6,143 bases of DNA from an uncultured Klebsiella sp. (GTDB lineage: Bacteria; Pseudomonadota; Gammaproteobacteria; Enterobacterales; Enterobacteriaceae), in contig CABUCP010000214.1 in assembly GCA_902490055.1 (NCBI GenBank), positions 1-6,143 on the forward strand, written 5' to 3'. Positions 1 to 6,143 of the stretch are shown here, one piece after another. Made by a program: the position numbers and the translations under genes. The notes below the pieces were generated by a model. It saw only the letters and a program-made list of their open reading frames with translations. It was not told the origin of the DNA and did no database searches. The number at the start of each line of letters is the position of its first letter. The first letter of the stretch is position 1.

Positions 1-1300
1 TCAGGTAAATGCCGAATTCTTCGAAGAAGGCAAAATGTTTGATGGCTCCTCGATTGGCGGTTGGAAAGGTATTAACGAGTCCGACATGGTTCTGATGCCG
101 GATGCCACCACTGCGCTGATCGACCCGTTCTACGAAGAGCCAACGCTGATTATCCGCTGCGACATCCTGGAACCAGGCACCCTGCAGGGCTATGACCGCG
201 ACCCGCGCTCTATCGCGAAACGCGCGGAAGAGTACCTGCGCGCTACCGGCATCGCCGACACCGTGCTGTTCGGGCCGGAACCAGAATTCTTCCTGTTCGA
301 CGACATCCGCTTTGGCGCGTCTATCTCTGGTTCCCACGTGGCCATCGATGACATCGAAGGCGCATGGAACTCTTCCACCAAATACGAAGGCGGCAACAAA
401 GGCCACCGTCCGGGCGTGAAAGGCGGTTACTTCCCGGTTCCGCCGGTAGACTCCTCTCAGGATATCCGTTCTACCATGTGTATGATCATGGAAGAGATGG
501 GCCTGGTTGTTGAAGCTCACCACCACGAAGTCGCCACCGCTGGTCAGAACGAAATCGCTACCCGCTTTAACACCATGACCAAAAAAGCGGACGAAATTCA
601 GATCTACAAATATGTGGTACATAACGTTGCTCACCGCTTCGGTAAAACCGCGACCTTCATGCCAAAACCGATGTTTGGCGATAACGGTTCCGGCATGCAC
701 TGCCACATGTCCCTGTCCAAGAACGGCGTAAACCTGTTCTCCGGCGACAAATACGCTGGCCTGTCTGAGCAAGCGCTGCACTACATCGGCGGCGTCATCA
801 AACACGCTAAAGCGATCAACGCCCTGGCAAACCCGACCACCAACTCCTACAAGCGTCTGGTCCCGGGTTACGAAGCGCCGGTTATGCTGGCTTACTCTGC
901 GCGTAACCGCTCTGCTTCCATCCGTATTCCGGTGGTTACCTCGCCGAAAGCGCGTCGTATCGAAGTCCGCTTCCCGGACCCGGCTGCCAACCCGTACCTG
1001 TGCTTCGCCGCGCTGCTGATGGCTGGCCTCGACGGCATCAAGAACAAAATCCATCCTGGCGATGCGATGGACAAAAACCTGTACGATCTGCCGCCGGAAG
1101 AAGCGAAAGAAATCCCGCAGGTTGCCGGTTCTCTGGAAGAAGCCCTGCAGGCTCTCGACGCTGACCGCGAATTCCTGACCGCAGGCGGCGTCTTCACCGA
1201 CGAAGCTATCGATGCCTACATCGCGCTGCGCATTGAAGAAAACGACCGCGTACGTATGACTCCGCACCCGGTTGAGTTCGAGCTGTACTACAGCGTCTAA
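1..1300 (+). CDS. glnA: Glutamine synthetase type I (GS-I), 5'-truncated by the window edge
   Basis: Catalyses ATP-dependent condensation of glutamate and ammonium to glutamine, as a cytoplasmic dodecamer. The reading frame enters at base 2 (Gln38 of the E. coli protein); 432 codons plus TAA are present, so the full protein would be 469 aa, the usual GS-I beta length, with about 37 N-terminal residues missing. Visible hallmarks are the MFDGSS segment at 35-52 with the active-site Asp (Asp50 in mature numbering), the PEPEFF metal-binding glutamates, the [10 protein letters not shown] segment with the catalytic His, the NRSASIRIP segment, and the adenylylation Tyr in NLYDLPPEE, codon 1082-1084 (residue 398, Tyr397 in mature numbering). 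Adenylylation control by GlnE is therefore expected. No frameshift is seen. The apparent ATG at 35 is internal Met49, not the start. The glnA promoters lie outside the window. The downstream 3'UTR carries a terminator, separating it from glnL. Confidence 0.98.
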   Translation, partial: QVNAEFFEEGKMFDGSSIGGWKGINESDMVLMPDATTALIDPFYEEPTLIIRCDILEPGTLQGYDRDPRSIAKRAEEYLRATGIADTVLFGPEPEFFLFDDIRFGASISGSHVAIDDIEGAWNSSTKYEGGNKGHRPGVKGGYFPVPPVDSSQDIRSTMCMIMEEMGLVVEAHHHEVATAGQNEIATRFNTMTKKADEIQIYKYVVHNVAHRFGKTATFMPKPMFGDNGSGMHCHMSLSKNGVNLFSGDKYAGLSEQALHYIGGVIKHAKAINALANPTTNSYKRLVPGYEAPVMLAYSARNRSASIRIPVVTSPKARRIEVRFPDPAANPYLCFAALLMAGLDGIKNKIHPGDAMDKNLYDLPPEEAKEIPQVAGSLEEALQALDADREFLTAGGVFTDEAIDAYIALRIEENDRVRMTPHPVEFELYYSV

Positions 1301-1317
1301 TTTTGCTGTAAATCCAG

Positions 1318-1346
1318 GGTACTCCCGAGTTGTGGCTCGGGGTGCC
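1318..1346 (+). other. Internal hairpin in the glnA 3'UTR
   Basis: GGTAC (1318-1322) plus CCCGAG (1324-1329) pair with CTCGGG (1336-1341) plus GTGCC (1342-1346). This gives an 11-bp stem with one bulged T (1323), one G-T wobble and a 6-nt loop TTGTGG. Only a weak TTTT run (1354-1357) follows it at a distance, so it is unlikely to terminate transcription. It probably stabilises the mRNA 3' end or forms the first stem of the GlnZ-like RNA. Confidence 0.7.
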
Positions 1347-1375
1347 AGGGATATTTTGTTGCCGTGGAAACTTTC

Positions 1376-1400
1376 AGCCCATCTCAGGATGGGCTTTTTT
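1376..1400 (+). terminator. Rho-independent terminator after glnA
   Basis: AGCCCATC (1376-1383) pairs perfectly with GATGGGCT (1388-1395) around the loop TCAG, and T runs from 1395 to 1400. It lies between glnA and the glnL promoter. It should end most glnA transcripts, giving much more GS than NtrB/NtrC, with read-through supplying glnLG when glnA is strongly activated. A 3' U-tail of this kind is also the usual Hfq-docking site of an sRNA. Confidence 0.9.
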
Positions 1401-1421
1401 CACCAGCAACACGCTGATCTC

Positions 1422-1451
1422 TCGCGCTTTTTACCAATAAAAAGCTATACT
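1422..1451 (+). promoter_or_regulatory. Internal sigma-70-type glnL promoter (glnLp)
   Basis: TATACT at 1446-1451 is a good -10 hexamer, preceded by an A/T-rich spacer, and lies 37 bases before the glnL start. No convincing -35 hexamer is seen at 16-18 bp upstream (the GC-rich 1422-1429 segment is a poor match), consistent with a weak or activator-free low-level promoter. The predicted start near 1458 falls inside the NtrC palindrome. E. coli has a known NtrC-repressed promoter at this place; the assignment here combines that knowledge with the hexamer seen. Confidence 0.65.
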
Positions 1452-1467
1452 GCACTAAAATAGTGCA
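1451..1467 (+). promoter_or_regulatory. NtrC (NRI) binding site overlapping the glnL promoter
   Basis: TGCACTA, three A, TAGTGCA is a perfect 7-bp inverted repeat with a 3-bp spacer, matching the NtrC consensus half-sites (GCAC-N7-GTGC core). It begins in the last base of the -10 hexamer and covers the predicted transcription start, so bound NtrC should block RNA polymerase. This gives autogenous repression of glnLG, as known for E. coli. Confidence 0.85.
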
Positions 1468-1488
1468 ACCATTTCAGGAGACTGTCAG

Positions 1489-2538
1489 ATGGCAACAGGC
1501 ACACAGCCCGATGCTGGGCAGATCCTCAACTCGCTGATCCACAGTATCTTATTGGTCGATGACGACCTCGCGGTGCATTACGCCAACCCGGCGGCGCAAC
1601 AGCTGCTGGCGCAAAGTTCGCGTAAATTATTCGGTACACCGCTGCCAGAACTATTGAGCTACTTTTCATTAAATATCGCCCTGATGCAGGAGAGCCTGCA
1701 GGCGGGACAGGGCTTCACCGATAACGAAGTGACGCTGGTCATTGATGGTCGCTCGCATATTCTCTCCCTGACCGCCCAGCGGCTACCGGAAGGGTACATC
1801 CTGCTTGAGATGTCGCCGATGGATAATCAGCGTCGTCTGAGCCAGGAGCAGCTGCAGCATGCCCAGCAGGTCGCGGCACGCGATTTAGTGCGCGGTCTGG
1901 CGCACGAGATTAAAAACCCGCTCGGCGGCCTACGCGGCGCGGCGCAGCTATTGAGTAAAGCGCTGCCGGATCCATCGCTGATGGAATATACCCAGGTGAT
2001 TATCGAACAGGCCGACCGCCTGCGTAATCTGGTCGATCGCCTTTTGGGGCCGCAGCATCCTGGTATGCACGTCACGGAAAGTATTCATAAAGTCGCCGAA
2101 CGCGTGGTGGCGCTGGTCTCCATGGAGCTGCCGGATAACGTCAAACTGATCCGCGATTACGACCCGAGCCTGCCTGAGCTGGCCCACGACCCGGAACAAA
2201 TCGAGCAGGTGTTGTTGAATATCGTGCGCAACGCGCTGCAGGCCCTGGGGCCCGAAGGTGGCGAAATCATCCTGCGCACCCGTACCGCCTTTCAGCTGAC
2301 GCTACACGGCGTACGTTACCGTTTGGCGGCGCGTATCGACGTGGAAGATAACGGCCCGGGTATTCCGCCCCACCTACAGGATACGCTGTTTTACCCCATG
2401 GTCAGCGGCCGCGAAGGCGGTACCGGCCTTGGGCTTTCCATCGCCCGCAGTCTTATCGATCAGCACTCCGGCAAAATTGAATTTACCAGTTGGCCAGGCC
2501 ATACCGAGTTCTCGGTATACCTGCCCATTCGGAAGTAG
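1489..2538 (+). CDS. glnL: Nitrogen regulation sensor histidine kinase/phosphatase NtrB (NRII)
   Basis: A cytoplasmic two-component kinase that phosphorylates NtrC when nitrogen is limiting and, with PII (GlnB), dephosphorylates it when nitrogen is plentiful. The 349 aa equals the E. coli length. An N-terminal PAS domain spans roughly residues 8-115. The dimerisation/phosphoacceptor domain follows, with His139 in [11 protein letters not shown] (codon 1903-1905). The HATPase domain shows the N box around Asn244-Asn248, the G1 box DNGPGIP (287-293) and the G2 box GGTGLGL (310-316). There is no signal peptide or membrane segment. The start is ATG 1489, with AGGAG at 1476-1480 (8-nt spacing). It lies 8 nt upstream of glnG, which it controls, and is expressed from read-through of glnA and from its own promoter. 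All key residues are intact. Confidence 0.97.
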   Translation: MATGTQPDAGQILNSLIHSILLVDDDLAVHYANPAAQQLLAQSSRKLFGTPLPELLSYFSLNIALMQESLQAGQGFTDNEVTLVIDGRSHILSLTAQRLPEGYILLEMSPMDNQRRLSQEQLQHAQQVAARDLVRGLAHEIKNPLGGLRGAAQLLSKALPDPSLMEYTQVIIEQADRLRNLVDRLLGPQHPGMHVTESIHKVAERVVALVSMELPDNVKLIRDYDPSLPELAHDPEQIEQVLLNIVRNALQALGPEGGEIILRTRTAFQLTLHGVRYRLAARIDVEDNGPGIPPHLQDTLFYPMVSGREGGTGLGLSIARSLIDQHSGKIEFTSWPGHTEFSVYLPIRK

Positions 2539-2546
2539 AGGTGTTT

Positions 2547-3956
2547 ATGCAACGAGGGATAGCCTGGGTAGTCGATGACGATAGCTCCATCCGTTGGGTG
2601 CTTGAACGCGCGCTCACCGGGGCGGGTTTAAGCTGCACCACATTTGAAAGCGGCAACGAGGTGCTCGACGCCCTCACCACCAAGACGCCGGACGTTTTAC
2701 TCTCCGATATCCGCATGCCGGGGATGGACGGTCTGGCGCTGTTAAAACAAATTAAACAACGCCATCCTATGCTTCCGGTCATCATTATGACCGCGCATTC
2801 GGATTTGGATGCCGCGGTCAGCGCCTATCAGCAGGGCGCCTTTGATTACCTGCCAAAACCTTTTGATATCGATGAGGCGGTAGCGCTGGTAGACCGCGCG
2901 ATTAGCCACTATCAAGAGCAGCAGCAACCGCGCAATGCGCCGATCAGCAGCCCGACGGCCGATATCATTGGCGAAGCGCCGGCAATGCAGGATGTATTTC
3001 GCATCATCGGCCGCCTGTCACGTTCTTCAATCAGCGTCCTGATCAACGGTGAATCCGGTACCGGGAAAGAGCTGGTCGCCCATGCTCTGCATCGCCACAG
3101 CCCGCGGGCCAAATCGCCGTTTATCGCCCTCAACATGGCGGCGATTCCGAAAGATTTAATTGAGTCCGAGCTGTTCGGCCATGAAAAAGGTGCCTTCACC
3201 GGCGCTAATACCGTTCGCCAGGGCCGTTTTGAGCAGGCCGACGGCGGCACGTTGTTCCTCGATGAGATTGGCGATATGCCGCTGGATGTTCAGACGCGCC
3301 TGCTGCGCGTGCTGGCTGACGGTCAGTTTTATCGCGTCGGCGGCTACGCGCCGGTGAAAGTCGATGTGCGGATTATTGCCGCAACCCATCAGAATCTTGA
3401 GCTGCGCGTGCAGGAAGGAAAATTCCGCGAGGATTTGTTCCACCGCCTGAACGTGATTCGCGTTCATTTACCGCCGCTGCGCGAACGCCGGGAAGATATT
3501 CCGCGCCTGGCGCGCCACTTCCTGCAGGTTGCCGCCCGCGAATTGGGCGTGGAGGCCAAGCAGCTGCATCCGGAAACGGAAGCGGCGCTGACGCGCTTGG
3601 CCTGGCCCGGTAACGTGCGCCAGTTGGAGAACACCTGTCGCTGGTTAACGGTGATGGCGGCAGGTCAGGAGGTTCTGACCCAGGACCTGCCCGGCGAGTT
3701 GTTCGAAACGTCGATTCCCGATAGCCCCACGCAGATCCAGCCCGATAGCTGGGCGACGCTGCTGGGACAGTGGGCCGACCGCGCCTTGCGTTCCGGTCAT
3801 CAAAATCTGTTATCGGAAGCACAGCCGGAAATGGAGCGCACGCTGCTCACTACCGCACTACGTCATACGCAAGGACATAAGCAGGAAGCCGCTCGTCTAC
3901 TGGGCTGGGGGAGAAATACCCTAACGCGGAAGCTGAAAGAGTTGGGAATGGAGTAG
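2547..3956 (+). CDS. glnG: Nitrogen regulation response regulator NtrC (NRI), sigma-54 enhancer-binding activator
   Basis: When phosphorylated by NtrB, NtrC oligomerises at enhancers and uses ATP to open sigma-54 RNA polymerase complexes at nitrogen-limitation genes. The 469 aa equals the E. coli length. The receiver domain (about 5-120) carries the phosphoacceptor Asp54 in LLSDIRMPGMDG (codon 2706-2708). The AAA+ domain (about 140-370) has Walker A GESGTGKE (168-175), the sigma-54-contacting loop GAFTGA (215-220) and Walker B FLDEIGD with Asp239/Glu240. The C-terminal Fis-type helix-turn-helix (about 445-466) is in HKQEAARLLGWGRNTLTRKL. ATG 2547 is preferred over the TTG at 2490 because it gives the family length, and GAGG (2538-2541) lies 5 nt before it, overlapping the glnL stop. 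This suggests translational coupling to glnL. Confidence 0.97.
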   Translation: MQRGIAWVVDDDSSIRWVLERALTGAGLSCTTFESGNEVLDALTTKTPDVLLSDIRMPGMDGLALLKQIKQRHPMLPVIIMTAHSDLDAAVSAYQQGAFDYLPKPFDIDEAVALVDRAISHYQEQQQPRNAPISSPTADIIGEAPAMQDVFRIIGRLSRSSISVLINGESGTGKELVAHALHRHSPRAKSPFIALNMAAIPKDLIESELFGHEKGAFTGANTVRQGRFEQADGGTLFLDEIGDMPLDVQTRLLRVLADGQFYRVGGYAPVKVDVRIIAATHQNLELRVQEGKFREDLFHRLNVIRVHLPPLRERREDIPRLARHFLQVAARELGVEAKQLHPETEAALTRLAWPGNVRQLENTCRWLTVMAAGQEVLTQDLPGELFETSIPDSPTQIQPDSWATLLGQWADRALRSGHQNLLSEAQPEMERTLLTTALRHTQGHKQEAARLLGWGRNTLTRKLKELGME

Positions 3957-3980
3957 CGCTTAACTCGGTGGTGATAAATA

Positions 3981-4002
3981 CCCGGTGAGCAAGCTCACCG
4001 GG
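3981..4002. terminator. Hairpin in the convergent glnG/hemN gap, probable terminator
   Basis: CCCGGTGAGC (3981-3990) and GCTCACCGGG (3993-4002) form a perfect inverted repeat; in RNA this would be an 8-10 bp GC-rich stem with a small loop. On the - strand it is followed by TATTTAT, a short U-rich stretch, so it fits best as the hemN terminator. On the + strand the bases after the stem (ATCCGCTTAAAT) lack a U-run, so for glnG it may act only as a weak or RNA-stabilising element. It fills most of the 52-bp gap between the two stop codons. Confidence 0.65.
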
Positions 4003-4008
4003 ATCCGC

Positions 4009-5382
4009 TTAAATAACGCGAGAGAACTGCTGGAGACGCGCTTTCTGCCGCAGATAGGCATCGAAGCACATACAGATATTACGAATCAACAGACGGCCTT
4101 TCGGCGTCACCTGAATCCCCTTCTCATCCACATCCACCAGCCCATCTTTCGCCAGCGGCGCCAGAAGTTTCATATCTTCGGCAAAATAGTCATTGAAGGT
4201 CAGATCCCACTGCGCTTCCACCGCGGCGAACTCAAGGCGGAAGTTACAGATCAGGGCCTTAATGACGTCGCGGCGGATACAGTCATCGCGGGTTAACGCA
4301 ATGCCGCGCCATAGCGCAGTGCCGGTTTCGTCTACTTGCTGATAATACTGCTTTAGCTCTTTCTGGTTCTGCGCATAGCAGTCGCCAATCATACTGATCG
4401 CCGAAACGCCCATCCCGAGCAGATCGGTATCGCCCTGGGTGGTGTAGCCCTGGAAGTTGCGGTGCAGCACGCCTTCACGCTGGGCAATCGCCAGTTCATC
4501 ATCCGGGCGAGCAAAGTGATCCATGCCGATAAACTGATAGCCGGCGGTGGTAAGCGAGCCGATGGTTTCCTGCAGAATATCCAGTTTCTGCTCCGCGCTG
4601 GGTAAATCAGCATCTTTAATCTTGCGCTGTGCGGCGAACAGCGTCGGCAGATGCGCGTAGTTAAATACGCTCAGGCGATCCGGATTGAGCTCAGCTACTT
4701 TCTGCAAGGTGAAGGCAAAACTTTCCGGGGTTTGCTTCGGCAGGCCGTAAATCAGGTCGATATTGGTCGATGTGAAGCCAATCTCACGCGCGTGATGCAG
4801 TAGCGCAAAGATGAATTCTTCATCTTGTTCACGATTCACCAGGCGCTGCACTTCTTTATTGAAATCCTGCACGCCCATGCTCAGGCGGTTAAAACCTGCG
4901 GATCGTAAATGATCCAGGACATCCAGTTCAATTTCACGCGGATCGACCTCAATGGAGATTTCCGCATCGGCGTTAAAGTTGAAGTGGCCGCGCAGCAGAT
5001 TCATCAAGCGGCTGATTTGCGTTTTGTTGAGATAGGTTGGCGTACCGCCGCCCCAGTGCAGCTGGCTAACCTGACGTCCGGCAAAAAGCGGCGCGCGGTG
5101 AATGATTTCCTGCTCGAGGACATCCAGATACTGATCGGCTTTATGCTGCTGGCGAGTAACAATCTTATTGCAGCCGCAGAAGTAACAGAGCTTATGGCAG
5201 AACGGGATATGGACATACAGCGACAGCGGACGCTGCGGGTAACGGGCGACGGCGGTCGCAAAATCAGCGGCGCCAAACGCCGGAGAAAACTCCAGCGCGG
5301 TGGGATACGAGGTATATCGCGGCCCGGAATAGTTATATTTCTGGATAAGGGCCAGATCCCAGTCGATTAACTGCTCAGACAT
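4009..5382 (-). CDS. hemN: Oxygen-independent coproporphyrinogen III dehydrogenase (radical SAM)
   Basis: Oxidatively decarboxylates two propionates of coproporphyrinogen III to give protoporphyrinogen IX without oxygen. It is a cytoplasmic haem-biosynthesis enzyme using a [4Fe-4S] cluster and two SAM. The radical-SAM motif is in FCHKLCYFCGC with Cys62, Cys66 and Cys69 (Cys62 codon at 5197-5199) and Tyr56 just before it. The SAM-binding HWGGGTPTYL, the LIYGLPKQTPESF segment, and the C-terminal HemN domain with QGYTTQGDTDLLGMGVSAIS are all present. The protein is 457 aa, the E. coli length. ATG 5382 is the start: the in-frame GTG at 5388 overlaps the ribosome site AAGGAG (5388-5393). The gene follows a small ORF by 2 nt and is convergent with glnG. 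No FNR or ArcA site is evident close upstream. Confidence 0.97.
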   Translation of the reverse strand: MSEQLIDWDLALIQKYNYSGPRYTSYPTALEFSPAFGAADFATAVARYPQRPLSLYVHIPFCHKLCYFCGCNKIVTRQQHKADQYLDVLEQEIIHRAPLFAGRQVSQLHWGGGTPTYLNKTQISRLMNLLRGHFNFNADAEISIEVDPREIELDVLDHLRSAGFNRLSMGVQDFNKEVQRLVNREQDEEFIFALLHHAREIGFTSTNIDLIYGLPKQTPESFAFTLQKVAELNPDRLSVFNYAHLPTLFAAQRKIKDADLPSAEQKLDILQETIGSLTTAGYQFIGMDHFARPDDELAIAQREGVLHRNFQGYTTQGDTDLLGMGVSAISMIGDCYAQNQKELKQYYQQVDETGTALWRGIALTRDDCIRRDVIKALICNFRLEFAAVEAQWDLTFNDYFAEDMKLLAPLAKDGLVDVDEKGIQVTPKGRLLIRNICMCFDAYLRQKARLQQFSRVI

Positions 5383-5384
5383 GC

Positions 5385-5567
5385 TCACTCCTTCCGATGA
5401 TGCCGCCGACGGGTACGCCGTGCCGGCCCAACCTCACCTCGGGTAATGAGCCGGTTGCGCAGCCATTTCTGACGCCGCGACAACCGTCTTAGTTTAACGA
5501 ATAACCACAGCAGATAACATATAACCAGAAGGGTTATAAGCAGGACCGGGAATCCGATGGGATGCAA
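5385..5567 (-). CDS. Putative small basic single-pass membrane protein, TTG start
   Basis: I do not recognise this 60-aa product. Residues 6-24 (FPVLLITLLVICYLLWLFV) form one clear hydrophobic span. The remainder, residues 25-60, is very basic, with 16 Lys/Arg and only 2 Glu, so the tail should be cytoplasmic with the short N-terminus outside. It could touch nucleic acid or acidic lipid, which is inference only. It starts with TTG (5565-5567), 3 nt after the yihI stop; GAAGGGTGG (5578-5586) ends 10 nt before it, a usable ribosome site. No in-frame ATG or GTG is available. It ends 2 nt before hemN and contains the hemN ribosome site, so a yihI-ORF-hemN operon is likely. It is in the same frame as yihI, separated by one TAA. 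It may be a short relative of the DUF2489-type membrane proteins that I recall, unverified, beside hemN in other gammaproteobacteria, or untranslated spacer. Confidence 0.55.
   Translation of the reverse strand: MHPIGFPVLLITLLVICYLLWLFVKLRRLSRRQKWLRNRLITRGEVGPARRTRRRHHRKE
5388..5393 (-). promoter_or_regulatory. hemN ribosome binding site, decides the hemN start
   Basis: AAGGAG on the - strand, 5 nt before ATG 5382. It is built from the last two sense codons (Lys-Glu) of the upstream 60-codon ORF, whose TGA follows directly. Because it overlaps the alternative GTG at 5386-5388, it excludes that longer hemN start. Terminating ribosomes on the small ORF would stand on this site, so translational coupling is likely if the small ORF is translated. 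Confidence 0.85.
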
Positions 5568-5570
5568 ACG

Positions 5571-6077
5571 TTAGTTTCCACCCTTCAGCAGACGCATCAT
5601 ATCTTCCTGACGCTCTTCTTCTTCCTCATCCTCGTCATCATCATAGGAGAGGCCGAGCTGCTGCATCAGCGCGTCAATACGATCCAGTTTGGCATCGACC
5701 CACGCCTGCTCTTCAGCATTCAGGGAGCCGCCCTCTTCCAGACGTTCCAGCAGCGCGTCCAGGCGCTCATCATTCTCCAGCAAATCCAACTCAGCCTGCG
5801 GTGAAAGCATAGGTTTCTCGCTCTTTGGTTTGTGCTGCTTAACGGCCGGGGTGCTTTCGGTCACGCCCAGCGGGATCGGTTTTTTGCTGCCAATACGTGG
5901 GTCCTGCTGCTGGCCGCGACCTTTGCCTGCTGAAGCAGCATCGCTGCCGCTGGCGCGGCTACCTGCCGCGTGGCCGCGGTGTTTTTTCTGGCGTTTACGG
6001 TCGCGTGCTTCCTGGTTCAACTCTTCACGCGACTTACCACGTGCTTTGCCGCGTGATGCGGATGCCGGTTTTTTCAT
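5571..6077 (-). CDS. yihI: Der GTPase-activating protein YihI
   Basis: In E. coli YihI binds the double-GTPase Der (EngA), stimulates its GTP hydrolysis and so modulates late 50S ribosome assembly; it is cytoplasmic. This product is 168 aa (E. coli 169). The first roughly 65 residues are Lys/Arg/Gly/Ser-rich and probably disordered, including [20 protein letters not shown] conserved centre follows with [14 protein letters not shown] and [36 protein letters not shown] helical part ([22 protein letters not shown]) and an acidic run of ten Asp/Glu at residues 146-155 lie before the conserved end [16 protein letters not shown] 6077 begins MKKPAS; only a weak AAGA ribosome site precedes it. It is the first gene of the leftward cluster with the small ORF and hemN. 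The opposite charge of the two ends is normal for the family. Confidence 0.95.
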   Translation of the reverse strand: MKKPASASRGKARGKSREELNQEARDRKRQKKHRGHAAGSRASGSDAASAGKGRGQQQDPRIGSKKPIPLGVTESTPAVKQHKPKSEKPMLSPQAELDLLENDERLDALLERLEEGGSLNAEEQAWVDAKLDRIDALMQQLGLSYDDDEDEEEEERQEDMMRLLKGGN

Positions 6078-6105
6078 GATGTGTGATCTTCAGACAGTTT
6101 TCTTC

Positions 6106-6136
6106 AGTATAGAATTGAGGCGGAATCTAGCAGAAA
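6106..6136 (-). promoter_or_regulatory. Candidate yihI promoter
   Basis: On the - strand TATACT (6106-6111) is a good -10 hexamer 28 bases before the yihI ATG. The best upstream match, TTTCTG (6131-6136), is 19 bp away and poor, so the -35 assignment is uncertain. Transcription from here would give a short leader of roughly 20 nt and could continue through the small ORF into hemN, since no terminator is seen in between. Confidence 0.45.
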
Positions 6137-6143
6137 GCAAGCA

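Larger units (their letters stand above)
1301..1400 (+). ncRNA. glnZ: Candidate 3'UTR-derived sRNA of glnA (GlnZ-like)
   Basis: The glnA 3' untranslated region, from the stop codon to the terminator, is about 100 nt long and contains a U-rich single-stranded lead (1301-1317), a hairpin (1318-1346), an A/U-rich linker (about 1347-1375) and a terminator hairpin ending in six T. This is the architecture of Hfq-dependent 3'UTR sRNAs. In E. coli and Salmonella the glnA 3'UTR is known to be released by RNase E as GlnZ, which represses carbon-metabolism targets such as sucA and aceE under nitrogen limitation. Identity here rests on position and structure, not on an alignment. The exact 5' end is inferred: the A/U-rich stop-codon region (TAATTTT) is a plausible cleavage site. 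The seed region may differ between genera, so targets cannot be assigned from sequence alone. Confidence 0.6.

Noticed and set aside
35..37. ATG at 35 as the glnA start
   Set aside because: The frame is open to the window edge and bases 2-34 encode the conserved residues before Met49, so the gene is truncated by the window.
1272..1463. 63-codon ORF spanning the glnA end, 3'UTR and terminator
   Set aside because: It overlaps the glnA C-terminus out of frame and passes through the terminator and the glnL -10 hexamer; the product has no recognisable character.
2490..2546. TTG-started N-terminal extension of glnG
   Set aside because: It would overlap glnL by about 49 bases and add 19 residues absent from the family; ATG 2547 has a ribosome site and gives the standard 469 aa.
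3373..3822. 149-codon antisense ORF within glnG
   Set aside because: It lies wholly opposite the conserved NtrC AAA+ and linker coding, is Arg/Pro/Ser-rich as expected of a GC-rich shadow frame, and has no recognisable domain.
3985..4296. 103-codon + strand ORF across the hairpin into the hemN 3' end
   Set aside because: It runs through the terminator stem and antisense to the HemN C-terminus; there is no support for a gene.
4909..5370. 153-codon + strand ORF opposite hemN
   Set aside because: It is antisense to the strongly conserved radical-SAM region of hemN; the product looks like a frame shadow with no domain and no ribosome site context.
1..6143. Search for mobile elements, CRISPR arrays, tRNAs, toxin-antitoxin or defence genes
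   Set aside because: None seen: no transposase, repeat array, tRNA-like cloverleaf or foreign-looking block; the gene order is the conserved enterobacterial backbone.

Overview
The window is a typical enterobacterial chromosomal segment carrying the glnA-glnL-glnG nitrogen-regulation operon on the + strand, facing a yihI-(small ORF)-hemN cluster on the - strand. The gene order, the protein lengths (GlnA reconstructs to 469 aa, GlnL 349, GlnG 469, HemN 457, YihI 168) and the near-identity to the E. coli proteins as I remember them place it in the Enterobacteriaceae. GlnA substitutions relative to E. coli and the moderately GC-rich coding suggest a Klebsiella/Raoultella/Enterobacter-type genus. 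I cannot name the species from this segment.

Layout: 1-1300 is glnA without its first 37 codons. Its 3' untranslated region (1301-1400) holds two hairpins, the second a clear intrinsic terminator, and matches the location of the 3'UTR-derived sRNA GlnZ known in enterobacteria. At 1401-1488 lies the glnL promoter region, with a TATACT -10 element running into a perfect palindromic NtrC site. glnL (1489-2538) and glnG (2547-3956) follow 8 nt apart. A short convergent gap (3957-4008) holds a strong GC hairpin. On the - strand hemN (4009-5382) is preceded by a 60-codon TTG-initiated ORF (5385-5567) that ends 2 nt before hemN and starts 3 nt after the stop of yihI (5571-6077). A candidate yihI promoter sits at the right edge.

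How the genes work together: glutamine synthetase assimilates ammonium. NtrB (GlnL), under PII control, phosphorylates or dephosphorylates NtrC (GlnG), which activates sigma-54 promoters, including the main glnA promoter (left of the window), and represses the internal glnL promoter seen here. The terminator after glnA lets GS be made in excess of the regulators. The opposite cluster is functionally unrelated: YihI modulates the ribosome-assembly GTPase Der, and HemN is the oxygen-independent coproporphyrinogen III dehydrogenase of haem synthesis.

No mobile element, CRISPR array, tRNA, rRNA or foreign-looking island is visible, and there is no gene-free stretch over 300 bases. I do not see a new multi-gene system. 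The least-explained element is the small, basic, single-span membrane ORF between yihI and hemN; the 3'UTR RNA of glnA is the other item worth checking.
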